Assembly (NCBI GenBank): GCA_016719785.1
Contig: JADJYJ010000007.1
Span: 124,001-188,000 of the forward strand
Length of the DNA stretch: 64,000 bases
Direction of reading: 5' to 3'
Source of the DNA: Candidatus Amarolinea dominans
GTDB lineage: Bacteria; Chloroflexota; Anaerolineae; SSC4; Amarolineaceae
The notes under the pieces are model-generated. The model searched no databases and had not been told where the DNA came from. It saw only the letters and a program-made list of their open reading frames with translations. A program made the translations under genes and the position numbers. Each line of letters begins with the position of its first letter. Position 1 is the stretch's first letter. Of the stretch, positions 41,827 to 51,800 are shown piece after piece.

Positions 41827-42360
41827 TTGCCGCTGACTCGAAAAGAAAAGCAGAAGTTTATTGATCAGTACGCGGAGCGCTTGCAGAAGAGCCGGGCCAT
41901 AGTGGTGCTGCGCAACAAGGGCCTGACCGTGGCTGAAATCACCGCGCTGCGCAAGAAGTTGCGCGACGCAGACGCGACGTTCCAGGTGACCAAGAACACA
42001 CTGTTCAAGATCGCACTGAAGGACAGCCAGTTCCCGGTGCCAGACGAGATGTTTGCCGGTATGGTGAGCGTCTGTTACTTTGCAGGCCCGATTGCAACGT
42101 CTACCAAGCATCTGCTCGCTGTGATCAAGGAGCAGAAGAAGTTGGAGCTTATTGGCGCGCTCCTGCCCGATGACATATTCGGGGCCGATGAGGTCAAGCG
42201 CCTGGTGGATCTGCCGACCCGTGAGCAGTTACTGGCGCAGTTGCTGGGCGCCGTGCAGGGACCGGCAACCAACCTGGTTGGTGTGCTGCAAGCGCCGTTG
42301 CGCGAAATCATCACGGTTCTCTACGCACGTTCAGAACAGGCAGAAGAAAACGCTGCCTGA
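41827..42360 (+). CDS. rplJ: 50S ribosomal protein L10
   Basis: 177 residues. LTRKEKQKFIDQYAERLQKS, VLRNKGLTVAEITALRKKLR and VTKNTLFKIAL are the conserved L10 blocks. The C-terminal helix carries the L7/L12 dimers. The likely start is TTG at 41827: AGGGGGTGA, nearly the full anti-Shine-Dalgarno complement, ends five bases before it. The in-frame GTG at 41818 lies inside that site. A rare start may help keep synthesis matched to demand. Confidence 0.95.
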   Translation: MPLTRKEKQKFIDQYAERLQKSRAIVVLRNKGLTVAEITALRKKLRDADATFQVTKNTLFKIALKDSQFPVPDEMFAGMVSVCYFAGPIATSTKHLLAVIKEQKKLELIGALLPDDIFGADEVKRLVDLPTREQLLAQLLGAVQGPATNLVGVLQAPLREIITVLYARSEQAEENAA

Positions 42361-42423
42361 CGCGACCGTAGATTCGAACCCTTAGAACAACCTTTTGAAA
42401 TGCACGAGGAGATCATCAGAATC

Positions 42424-42822
42424 ATGTCCGACAAATTGCAGAAACTGGTCGAAGAGCTGGATGCTCTGACCCTCAAAGAAGCCGCTGAACTGTCCAAAAT
42501 CCTGCAGGAGCATTGGGGCGTCAGTGCCGCGGCGCCGATGGCTGCAGGTATGATGGCCGCGGCCGGCGCTGCGGCGCCGGTGGCGGAAGCCCCCCCGGTG
42601 GTGGAAGAGCAGACCGAGTTCGATGTGGTCCTCAAGGACATCGGCGCCAAGAAGATCAACGTCATCAAGGCAGTCCGCCAGGTCACCAGCCTGGGCCTGA
42701 AGGAAGCCAAGGACCTGGTCGAGTCGGCGCCCGCGACCATCCTGGCTGCGGTCACCAAAGAAGTGGCCGCCAACGCCAAGCAGATCATCGAGGCCGAAGG
42801 CGCTGTGGTAGACGTCAAGTAA
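42424..42822 (+). CDS. rplL: 50S ribosomal protein L7/L12
   Basis: 132 residues. MSDKLQKLVEELDALTLKEA is the N-terminal dimerisation helix pair. An Ala/Pro-rich hinge (MAAGMMAAAGAAAPVAEAPP) follows. The C-terminal domain EFDVVLKDIGAKKINVIKAV and GLKEAKDLVESAP binds elongation factors. The ATG at 42424 fits the family start; an upstream ATG at 42400 precedes the GAGGAG site. It ends the operon; rpoB does not follow. Confidence 0.97.
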   Translation: MSDKLQKLVEELDALTLKEAAELSKILQEHWGVSAAAPMAAGMMAAAGAAAPVAEAPPVVEEQTEFDVVLKDIGAKKINVIKAVRQVTSLGLKEAKDLVESAPATILAAVTKEVAANAKQIIEAEGAVVDVK

Positions 42823-42841
42823 TCACGTTGGGTACACAGAC

Positions 42842-42880
42842 AAGAAGGGCCGCCAGGTTACACCTGGCGGCCCTTCTTGT
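42842..42880 (+). terminator. Strong terminator after rplL
   Basis: A perfect 16-bp stem AAGAAGGGCCGCCAGG (42842-42857) with its complement at 42863-42878 and loop TTACA. The U tract is short (TTCTTGTT). Confidence 0.88.
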
Positions 42881-42977
42881 TACCGATGCCTGCTCCCCGC
42901 CGCTCACAGCCGCCCCTTCGGCAACGGCGTTTAGCAAAATTCGACTTTGGTGGTATCATAAATCTGGAGAAAAGCGC

Positions 42978-45900
42978 ATGAATCCGTGGTTTTATTCTAG
43001 CTATCCGAATCATTCTAAGAGGCAGCCCATCCGCGCCGCATGGCTGCTCGTGGCTTGCGCTGTGGCGATACTGGTCCTGGGCGTCAACCTGGGCAGCCCG
43101 GCCATGAGCGCCCGTGCCAACAGCGATTGCCCCGGGCCAGACCAGCCCGGTGCCCGCTGTGATGTGGACACACCCCAGGGCGGCTTCGTTTTTACGGTCA
43201 CCACCACCGACGATACAAGCACCGGCGTATGCGATATTGTGGAACCCTGCTCGTTGCGCGATGCGATTGAGGCGGCCAACAGTCACCCCAACGTCGGCGT
43301 GCCCGATGAGATTCATTTTGCCATTCCCGGTTCTGGTGTACAGACCATCACGCCCAGCACCGGACTTCCGCACGTCACAGATCCGGTCATTATCAACGGC
43401 CTGACTCAGCCCGGCGCCAGTTGTGCATCCTGGCCGCCCACCTTGCTCATCGAAGTGAACGGCAGCGCCGTGTCACAAACATCGGGGTTGACGCTGGTGG
43501 GTGACAGCACGCTGATGGGTCTGGTGATCAATCGCTTCGATCAGGATGGGGTTGAGTTGCGCTTCGCAGGAAACAACACGCTGTACTGCAACTTCATCGG
43601 CACGGACGCCAGCGGCCTGGAAGGGTTGGGCAACAGCGGCAGCGGCGTGCTGGTCCGGTCAGACAACAACGTCATCGGCGGCGAGACGCCTGATCGCCGC
43701 AATTTGCTGGCCGGCAACCTGGGCGACGGCATCACACTCTACGCCAGCCCAAAGGCGGGTCACCTGGCTGCAGGCGCCGCGCCCGCTGAGCCAGGCACGT
43801 CTGGCAACCTGGTGCAGGGCAACTTCATTGGCGCCAACGTGAGCGGCGCTGCGCCCCTCGGCAATCAAGCCAACGGTATCGGGATTCTCGCCGCGTCCGA
43901 CAACACCATTGGCGGCACGACGCCAGGCGCGGAGAATGTCATTTCCGGTAATGCGCAGCATGGCATCCTGCTGTCATGGTTCTGGGCCAACGGTAACGTG
44001 ATCCAGGGTAACCGGATCGGCAGCGATGTGGGCGGCTACGCGCCGGTGGGCAACGGCGGCAGCGGTATCTACTTCGAAGATGCCAGCAGCAATACGGTTG
44101 GTGGCCTGGCGGCGGGCGAGGGCAATCGGATCGCTTTCAATGGCGGCGACGGCATCACCGTGCTCAACGGCTATGAGAATTCCTTTCTTGGCAACCGGAT
44201 CGAACTGAACGATGGCCTGGGCATTGACCTCGACGGCGACGGGCCGACCCTCAACGATATCGGCGATGCCGATGAGGGCGCGAATTATGACCAGAATTAC
44301 CCGTTAGTTTTTAGCGCCGTGCCGGATGATCTCACCACCCTGATCAGCGGACGCCTCGATACCCAGGCCGAGCAGACGTTCACCCTGGAATTCTTCGACA
44401 ACATCGCCTGTGACGCCAGCACCTATGGTGAAGGCGGCCTTTCGCTCGGCGCCACCACCGTCAGCACGGATCTGTCTGACAGCGTGGCCTTTTCGATGAC
44501 TGCGCCGCTGGCGGTGCCGCTGAATCATTTCATCACCGCCACCGCCACCGACAGCAACGGTAACACCTCGGAATTCGGACCGTGCCAGGCCGTCGGCCCC
44601 AACAACGTCACCTGGCCGCTGGCCTATCGCCTCCCCCTGTCCGCACCGCCAGCCCCGGACGCTTCGACGCTGCAGGGCGAGATAGACCAATATCTGAGCC
44701 GGCCGGGACAATCGCGCTGGTACAAGATCAGGGTCACGCCCCAGAGTAAGCTGACGGTGACGCTGACCGACCTGCCCGCAAACTATGATTTGACCCTCTT
44801 CAAGGATATTGCCCAGGTCTACCAGGCGCTGAACCCGCCCGCTTCGCTGACCGACCTGGCGCAACTGGGCGCTGAATTCGCGCCGGACGCGTTCAGCCCC
44901 GATGTCTACAGCCCCGATGTCTACAGCCCGGATGTCTACAGCCCCGACATGTATAGCCCGGATGTCTACAGCCCGGACGTGTACAGCCCGGATGTCTACA
45001 GCCCGGACGTGTACAGCCCGGATGTCTACAGCCCGGACGTGTACAGCCCGGATGTCTACAGCCCGGACGTGTACAGCCCGGATGTCTACAGTCCGGACGT
45101 GTACAGCCCCGATGTCTACAGCCCGGATGTCTATTCGCCGGATGCGGATGCCTACGCCAGCGCGCAGGTTCGCAGCGTGATCGCCGTGGCCGGCTTCGAG
45201 GGCACCGCCAGCGAAGGCATCTCCATCAACACGTGGGACAACAGCAGCGATTTTTACATCCGTGTGCGCGGACGCAATGGCGCTTTCAGCCCCACCCAGG
45301 CCTTCCACCTGGAGGTGACGCTGCTATCTGATGTCTGCGACGGGGTGACTTCCGACCTGCCGCCGTCCAGCCTGACTGCGACGGCCGCTAATTTCCAGAC
45401 CCTGATCCTGACCGATCGCGCACGCCTGGCCGCCAGCGACCCGTTGACGCCAACCCTGCGCGCCAGGCTGCTGACGTTGGCCGCGCGCCCAGAAGTCAGC
45501 GCTGAGATCATCAACGTAGACGCCGACGCACGCGTGGCGGCCGCCAACGCGCAGGCCGATGCCTACCCAGCCTGTCCAGCGGCCAAGAACCTGGTGGCCG
45601 ACGCCATCAAGACCGTGGTAGATCGCTATCGCCTCGTCAACCCGCTGGCCTACGTAGTGTTGGTGGGCAACGATGACGTCATTCCCTTCTTCCGCCATCC
45701 TGACCATGCCCTGCTCGCCAGCGAACGCAACTACGTGCCGCCGGTGCGTGACAGCTCGGCCTCACAGGCCAGCCTGCGCCTGGGTTATCTGCTCAGCCAG
45801 GACGACTACGGCGCGGCCATCGAACTGAACCACAAGGTGAGCACCTTCCCGCTGCCTGACCTGGCCGTGGGACGCCTCGTCGAAACACCGGCCGAAATCA

Positions 45901-48722
45901 TCGGTATGCTCGACGCCTACCTTTCCACGGCCGCCGGTGTGGTGGACACGCCCACCGCGTCCCTCGTTACCGGCTATGACTTCCTGACCGACAGCGCCCA
46001 GGCGGTACAGGCAGCCTTCGAGGCCGGCATCGGCGCCGCCGCCGACACCCTGATTGCCCCGGCCAACCAATCGCCGGCCGATCCGGACGCGTGGACGGCC
46101 ACCGATCTGCGCGCCAGCCTCTTGAGCAACCGCCATGATCTGATCTTCCTGGCCGGCCACTTCAGCGCCGGCAGCGCCCTGGCCGCGGACTATACCACCC
46201 GCCTGCTCGCTTCTGAGGTCGCGTCGGCCACCGTTGATCTGCAAAACGTCATCCTGTTCAGCGCAGGCTGTCATTCGGGTTACAGCCTGGTCAACGCCCA
46301 CGGCATCGCCGGCATCTCCCCGCAACCGGACTGGGCGCAGGCGTTTGCACGCCAGCGCGTCACCTTCATCGGCGGCACCGGCTACCAGTATGGCGATACC
46401 GATTTCATCGCATACAGCGAAAAACTGTACACCGAGTTCAGCCGCGCCCTCCTGGCCGGCAGCGGGCCGGTGCCCGTGGGCAAAGCCCTGGTCGCGGCCA
46501 AGCAGGCTTACCTGGCTACCACTCCTTCCCTGCGTGGCATTGACCAGAAAGCGCTCCTGATCGCCACCCTGTTCGGCCTGCCCATGCTCAGCGTTGACTT
46601 GCCCAATGGACGCGGCACGCCGGCCGCCCCGCCCTCGATCGTCGGCGCCACTGCCGGCCTTGCCACTGACCCCGGCCTGACCCTGGGCCTGAGCTTTGCT
46701 GATGTGACGATCACCCCCACCCTCAGCCTGCAAACCAAAATTCTCAACATCAACTCGACCGACGTCACGGTGACGGCTGCCTACCTCACCGGCGCCGATG
46801 GCGTTGTCGTCTACCCCGCGGAGCCGGTCCTGCCCCTGGAAGCGCGCAACGTCCATGTCAACGGGCAGGTGTTGCGCGGTGTGGGCTTCCGCGGCGGCCG
46901 CTACACCGATCTGAACGACATCTTGCCCCTGACCGGCGCCGCCGCCACCGAGGTGCGCGGGGTACACATCCCGTTCTTCAGCGATTCTTTCTACCCGGTC
47001 AAGCCCTGGGACGCCAACTACTTCGATGTGCTGGCCAACGGCGCGGCCGGCCGAATGTCGCTCCTGCTGCGCCCCGCGCAGTTCCGCGCCGCGTCATCCA
47101 CAACGCCCACCGGCACCTTGCGCCGCTACGACGCCCTGGACTTCCGCCTGTTCTACAGCGCCAACACCACCGTCTACCCCACACCGGAGGCGCCCGCGGC
47201 AGCAAGCGGTCCCTGGGGGGCAACGCGACTGCTGACGACCACCGGCAACATTCCGGCCCTGGCCTCACCGCCCACCATCGTGCGCGTCACCAGCACCCCC
47301 GACCTGGCCCAGGTCAGCTTCCAGGCCACCGTCATCGGCGACCCGGCTGCCGGTATCCAGGCTGTGTGGGTCACTTACACGGCCATAGACGGCCCGCTGT
47401 TCGGTCAATGGCAGTCGTTCGACCTGGCGCAAAGCCCGACCGACTCGACGCTGTGGGAAGGCACGCTGGCTCTCCCCTACCCGGACCCATCGAACCTGCG
47501 CGCGCTGGTTCAGGCGGTCAATGGCGTTGGCCTGGTCTCCCTGGTGACCGATGTCGGCTCCTATCTGACCCCTGGCAGTGATCCAGGCGCACCGCCCCCC
47601 ACCTATCCGGTTTCAACCACCATCGCGCTGATCGCGCCGCCGGGCAGCGGCCCCTACGGCACAGAACTGCCCTTCACGGCTGAGCTGACCAGCCTGGGCG
47701 CTCCGCTGCCTCTGCAGCCGTTGATCTTCAGCCTGGGCACACAAGTTCGCCAGGGCGTAACCGATGGCAACGGCCGCGGCGTTGTCAACCTTTCGCTGTT
47801 CGGCTTGCCCGGCGAAAGCCAGGTGCGCGTGACGTTTCCCGGCACGCTCACCGCTGCCCCCGCGTCCGCCAGCGCACCGTTCACCATCTTCAAGCAGGAC
47901 ACATCGCTCGTCTTCTCACCCACCGTGGTCGCCGGGCAGTATAGCGATCCCATCAACGTCCTGACTGAGCTGCGCGACGCCAGCGGGCGCCGCCTCGCCT
48001 CCAAGACCGTCTTCTTCCTGGCGGAGTCTGAATCGCTGCGGGCGTCAGCGCCGCTCACACCGGCCAGCGATCCGCAGGCCAAACCGATCATCACCGACTA
48101 CAGCGGCCGCGCCCCGTTGGGCGACCTGCCCGCGCCGGCGGGCAGCTACACGCTGAGCGTCTACTTTGTGGGTGACATCCCGCTGGGTAACGGTCAGATA
48201 CTCAGCCTGGATGATCTGCGCTACAACGCCACGACGGCCGCGACCGCCATGATCCTGAGCGCCGAAGATGCCAGCGTCACCTACACTGGCGCGGTGACCG
48301 GCGCGGTGGGCTTGCCGCTGACCCTGGCTGCCAGCGTGACGCAGGCGGATGACGGGGCGCCGGGCGATCTGACCCAGGCCATCGTGCGGTTCGACCTGGA
48401 TCTGCTCAACCACCCGCAGACCTTCTACCTGGCGCCGGTTGGCCCTGACGGCGCCGCCATCATCACCATCACAGCCCCGGCGGCCGGGACGTACCAGGTC
48501 ACCACCGCCGTGGTGGGCGGCTACTTCACCTCCCCGGTCACGGCCGGCCCGACGATCATCATCTCGGAGCCAACCGCCATCAGACTGGACGCCCTAAGCT
48601 TCGATCCTGGCCTTGCCGACCTGGCCGGCCTGGCCGGTCGTTGGACCCTGTTGGCGGTTGCTTTGCTGGCCCTGCTCAGCGGCGGTTGGCTGCTGCGCGG
48701 GCGTAAGCAGCGTCTTATGTAG
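42978..48722 (+). CDS. Giant surface protein: CSLREA/beta-helix, DVYSP repeats, C25-like protease, membrane anchor
   Basis: 1,914 residues. A signal/anchor helix (AAWLLVACAVAILVLGVNLG) is at 20-40. CSLRDAIEAANSHP near 95 is the CSLREA domain. Residues ~110-450 are beta-helix repeats (NVIGG, NTIGGTTPGAENVISGN). A PPC-like domain is at ~565-625. Sixteen DVYSP pentapeptides follow at ~642-721. Residues ~800-1215 resemble gingipain/caspase-fold peptidase C25: YVVLVGNDDVIPFF, then H1061 in LAGHFSAG and C1098 in FSAGCHSGY as catalytic dyad. Ig-like domains follow, and the end is LLAVALLALLSGGWLLRGRKQ, a membrane helix plus basic tail. The ATG at 42978 has GGAG eight bases upstream; open frame continues upstream through rplL but is not coding. 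Probably a cell-surface, possibly self-processing protein. Confidence 0.85.
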   Translation: MNPWFYSSYPNHSKRQPIRAAWLLVACAVAILVLGVNLGSPAMSARANSDCPGPDQPGARCDVDTPQGGFVFTVTTTDDTSTGVCDIVEPCSLRDAIEAANSHPNVGVPDEIHFAIPGSGVQTITPSTGLPHVTDPVIINGLTQPGASCASWPPTLLIEVNGSAVSQTSGLTLVGDSTLMGLVINRFDQDGVELRFAGNNTLYCNFIGTDASGLEGLGNSGSGVLVRSDNNVIGGETPDRRNLLAGNLGDGITLYASPKAGHLAAGAAPAEPGTSGNLVQGNFIGANVSGAAPLGNQANGIGILAASDNTIGGTTPGAENVISGNAQHGILLSWFWANGNVIQGNRIGSDVGGYAPVGNGGSGIYFEDASSNTVGGLAAGEGNRIAFNGGDGITVLNGYENSFLGNRIELNDGLGIDLDGDGPTLNDIGDADEGANYDQNYPLVFSAVPDDLTTLISGRLDTQAEQTFTLEFFDNIACDASTYGEGGLSLGATTVSTDLSDSVAFSMTAPLAVPLNHFITATATDSNGNTSEFGPCQAVGPNNVTWPLAYRLPLSAPPAPDASTLQGEIDQYLSRPGQSRWYKIRVTPQSKLTVTLTDLPANYDLTLFKDIAQVYQALNPPASLTDLAQLGAEFAPDAFSPDVYSPDVYSPDVYSPDMYSPDVYSPDVYSPDVYSPDVYSPDVYSPDVYSPDVYSPDVYSPDVYSPDVYSPDVYSPDVYSPDADAYASAQVRSVIAVAGFEGTASEGISINTWDNSSDFYIRVRGRNGAFSPTQAFHLEVTLLSDVCDGVTSDLPPSSLTATAANFQTLILTDRARLAASDPLTPTLRARLLTLAARPEVSAEIINVDADARVAAANAQADAYPACPAAKNLVADAIKTVVDRYRLVNPLAYVVLVGNDDVIPFFRHPDHALLASERNYVPPVRDSSASQASLRLGYLLSQDDYGAAIELNHKVSTFPLPDLAVGRLVETPAEIIGMLDAYLSTAAGVVDTPTASLVTGYDFLTDSAQAVQAAFEAGIGAAADTLIAPANQSPADPDAWTATDLRASLLSNRHDLIFLAGHFSAGSALAADYTTRLLASEVASATVDLQNVILFSAGCHSGYSLVNAHGIAGISPQPDWAQAFARQRVTFIGGTGYQYGDTDFIAYSEKLYTEFSRALLAGSGPVPVGKALVAAKQAYLATTPSLRGIDQKALLIATLFGLPMLSVDLPNGRGTPAAPPSIVGATAGLATDPGLTLGLSFADVTITPTLSLQTKILNINSTDVTVTAAYLTGADGVVVYPAEPVLPLEARNVHVNGQVLRGVGFRGGRYTDLNDILPLTGAAATEVRGVHIPFFSDSFYPVKPWDANYFDVLANGAAGRMSLLLRPAQFRAASSTTPTGTLRRYDALDFRLFYSANTTVYPTPEAPAAASGPWGATRLLTTTGNIPALASPPTIVRVTSTPDLAQVSFQATVIGDPAAGIQAVWVTYTAIDGPLFGQWQSFDLAQSPTDSTLWEGTLALPYPDPSNLRALVQAVNGVGLVSLVTDVGSYLTPGSDPGAPPPTYPVSTTIALIAPPGSGPYGTELPFTAELTSLGAPLPLQPLIFSLGTQVRQGVTDGNGRGVVNLSLFGLPGESQVRVTFPGTLTAAPASASAPFTIFKQDTSLVFSPTVVAGQYSDPINVLTELRDASGRRLASKTVFFLAESESLRASAPLTPASDPQAKPIITDYSGRAPLGDLPAPAGSYTLSVYFVGDIPLGNGQILSLDDLRYNATTAATAMILSAEDASVTYTGAVTGAVGLPLTLAASVTQADDGAPGDLTQAIVRFDLDLLNHPQTFYLAPVGPDGAAIITITAPAAGTYQVTTAVVGGYFTSPVTAGPTIIISEPTAIRLDALSFDPGLADLAGLAGRWTLLAVALLALLSGGWLLRGRKQRLM
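44901..45140 (+). repeat. Sixteen 15-bp coding repeats (DVYSP)
   Basis: 240 bases made of 16 units of GAtGTcTACAGCCCG. Alternate units swap GATGTCTAC and GACGTGTAC, giving a 30-bp superperiod that suggests expansion by unequal exchange of double units. One unit reads DMYSP. Confidence 0.97.
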
Positions 48723-48760
48723 GTCATCGCCTCCGGCGTGACATGATTCAGGCAATGCGG

Positions 48761-48792
48761 GCCAACCTCCCGAACTTGATCGGGAGGTTGGC
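48761..48792 (+). terminator. 13-bp perfect hairpin after the surface protein gene
   Basis: GCCAACCTCCCGA (48761-48773) / TCGGGAGGTTGGC (48780-48792), loop of six bases, no T run. It may act as a terminator with Rho or stabilise the mRNA end. Confidence 0.5.
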
Positions 48793-48852
48793 TCGCCCCA
48801 ACGGCGCCGTCACAGCGGAGCTGTGACCTACAGGCAGAGCTGGAATTTTTGG

Positions 48853-51800
48853 ATGCAGACACCGATCGAGCTTCAAGCTGTTTACATCCCCATGGATCGG
48901 CGCCAGGCTATGGTGGCTGGCGTTACCTTGCCGGAACAGACCACCGGCGCGGCGCTGTTTGTTGACATCTCTGGCTTCACGCCGCTGACCGAAGCGCTGG
49001 TGGAGCTCCTCGGCCCTCAGCGCGGCGCCGAGGAGTTGACGCGCTACCTGAACCAGGTCTACGACACGTTGATTGCCGAACTCGATCGCTTTGGCGGCAG
49101 CGTCATCGGCTTTAGCGGTGACGCCATCACCTGTTGGCTCGACGGCGACCAGGGACAACGGGCGACGGCTTGCGCCCTGGCGATGCAGGAAGCCATGCGC
49201 CCGTTTCAGTCTGCGCCCCTGCCGAACACCGGAGCCATTTCCCTGGCCGTCAAAGCAACGGTCGCGGTCGGCCCGGTACACCGCTTTGTGGTCGGTGATC
49301 CTGCTTTGCAGGTGATTGATGTCCTGTCAGGCATAACCCTCAACCACCTCGCACAGGCTGAACACCACGCTGAAAAAGGGGAGGTGCTCCTCACGGCGGC
49401 TGCTGCCGCGGCCGTCGGTGACGCGGTGATCTTCAGCGCATGGCGTGAGACGCTGCACACCGACGCCCAGGATGAGGCGCCACCGGCTCGCTTTGGGGTC
49501 GCTGCCGGCCTACGCGAACCGGTCGAACCACAACCCTGGCCTCTGCTGGCCGCAGACGCGCTGAGCGCGGCGCAGGTGCAACCCTGGCTGCTGCCGGCTG
49601 TCTACGAGCGCCTGCGCACCGGCGGCGGTGAGTTTCTGGCCGAGCTGCGGCCGGCGGTGTCGCTCTTTCTGCGTTTTGGCGGCCTCGATTACGATCACGA
49701 TCCATCGGTACGCGACAAGCTCGATCAATTCATCCGTGGGGTGCAGCGTTTGTTGACGCGCTACGCGGCCACGCCGCTGCAAATTGTCGTCGGCGACAAG
49801 GGCAGCTATCTGTACATCGCCTTTGGCGCGCCGCACGCGCATGAAGACGACGCCGCGCGTGCCCTGGCGGCCGCGCTGGAGCTGCGCGCCCTGGCCGCGT
49901 CGCTGGACTATCTGACCCCGGTGCAAATTGGCATCGCGCGTGGGCGTATGCGCACGGGCGCCTACGGCGGCGTCACCCGCCGCACCTATGGCGTCATGGG
50001 CGACGCGGCCAATGTGGCCGCGCGCCTGATGCAGGCCGCCAAACCAGGGCAAATCCTGGTCACCGATGCGGTGCAAGCCGCAGCCGGCGCCAGCTTCGCC
50101 TGGGAAGAGCTGCCGGCCATTCGGGTCAAAGGTAAGTCGTTGCCCATTGCCATCGCCAGCCTGCTTGGGCGGCGGCAGAAGCCGGCTGTAGGTACGCACG
50201 AGGCCGCGTATGCCCTGCCCATGGTGGGACGCGTGGCGGAACTCGCCTTGATCGAGACACGGTTGGCCGCCGCGCATGAAGGGCACGGCCAGATCATTGC
50301 CATCGCGGGCGTAGCGGGCATGGGCAAATCACGCCTGGTGGCCGAAGTCATACGCCGCGCCCGCGCGCTTGGATTCGCTATTTTTGCTGGCGAGTGCGAA
50401 TCCTACGGCACCAACAGCAGCTACCTGGTGTGGCAGAATATCTGGCGTGGGCTGTTGGCGGTGGACGCGGGCGCGTCGGACGAAATGCGGGGAGATGGCG
50501 GCAACGGAGCCGTAGGTCCTGTGACCCACGCGACTTCACGCCAGATCGAACTACTGGAAGCGACCCTGCGCCAGCTTGATCCGACCCTCGTCCCCCGCTT
50601 GCCCTTGCTGGGCCGGCTGCTCAACCTGCCCATCCCCGACAACGATCTGACGCACACGTTCGATGCCAAGCTGCGCAAAACCTCGCTGGAGGCCTTGCTT
50701 GTGGACTGCTTGCGCGGATTGGCCGCCAGCACCCCGCTGACGATCATCCTGGAAGACGCACACTGGATGGATGCGCTCTCGCAGGACTTGCTGGAGGCGC
50801 TGGGGCAGGCGCTGGACAATTTGCCGGTGCTGCTGGTGCTGACCTATCGCCCGCCCGACCTGGCGCAGGAACAGGCGCCGCGGCTCAGCCGGCTCCCGCT
50901 CGTCACCCGGATTGCCCTGGGCGAATTTTCGCCCGCCGAAGCTGCCCACCTGATCGCACTCAGAATCGGCCACCGTGGGCAGGCAGGGGGCGCCGCGCCC
51001 CTGCATCCTGACGACCTGCCTGCTGCCCTGGTCGATCGTATCCTGGAACGAGCCGACGGCAACCCGTTTTATATCGAGGAGTTGCTGAACTACATCCAGG
51101 CGCGCGGGATCGCGTTCGATGATGCCCAATCTCTCGCCCAGCTCGATCTGCCGGTCAGCCTGCACAGCCTGATCCTGAGCCGCATTGACCAACTGAGCGA
51201 AAGTCAGCAAATCACCCTCAAGGCGGCAAGTGTCATCGGCCGCCTGTTTGGCACGCGTCTGTTGTGGGGTGTGCATCCCAGCCTGGGAGCGCACGACCTT
51301 GTGCAACGCGATCTGGAGACGCTGGCAAGCCTGGGCCTGATGGTGCTGGAGCGTACGGAGCCGGACACGGTCTATTTCTTCAAACATGTCGTCACACAGG
51401 AAGTGGCGTATGAGAGCCTGCCCTATGCCACCCGCGCCATGCTCCACGACCAGTTGGGGCGTTTTGTGGAGGAGACCTATCACGAGGCACTTGATCCGCA
51501 TCTTGATCTCCTGGCCTTTCACTACGCACGCAGCAACAACGAGGCGAAACAGCGTGAGTATCTGCTGAGGGCCGGCCAGGCCGCGCAGGCGCGCTATGCC
51601 AACAGCGCGGCCATTGATTATTACCAGCGAGTGTTGCCCATTCTCGCTCGCGGCCAAAAAGTGGACGTTTTGCTCAGCCTGGGCCAGGTTCTCGAATTGA
51701 CGGGCAACTGGCGCGGCGCCAGTGATCTCTATACGGAGGCGTTGGGGCTGGCCGCGGACCTGGACGACCTCCTGACGCAGGCCTGGTGCCAAATTCGCCT

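Noticed and set aside
42513..42977. N-terminal extension of the giant surface protein through rplL
   Set aside because: It reads rplL out of frame and through a strong terminator; a ribosome site and signal peptide mark the true start at 42978.
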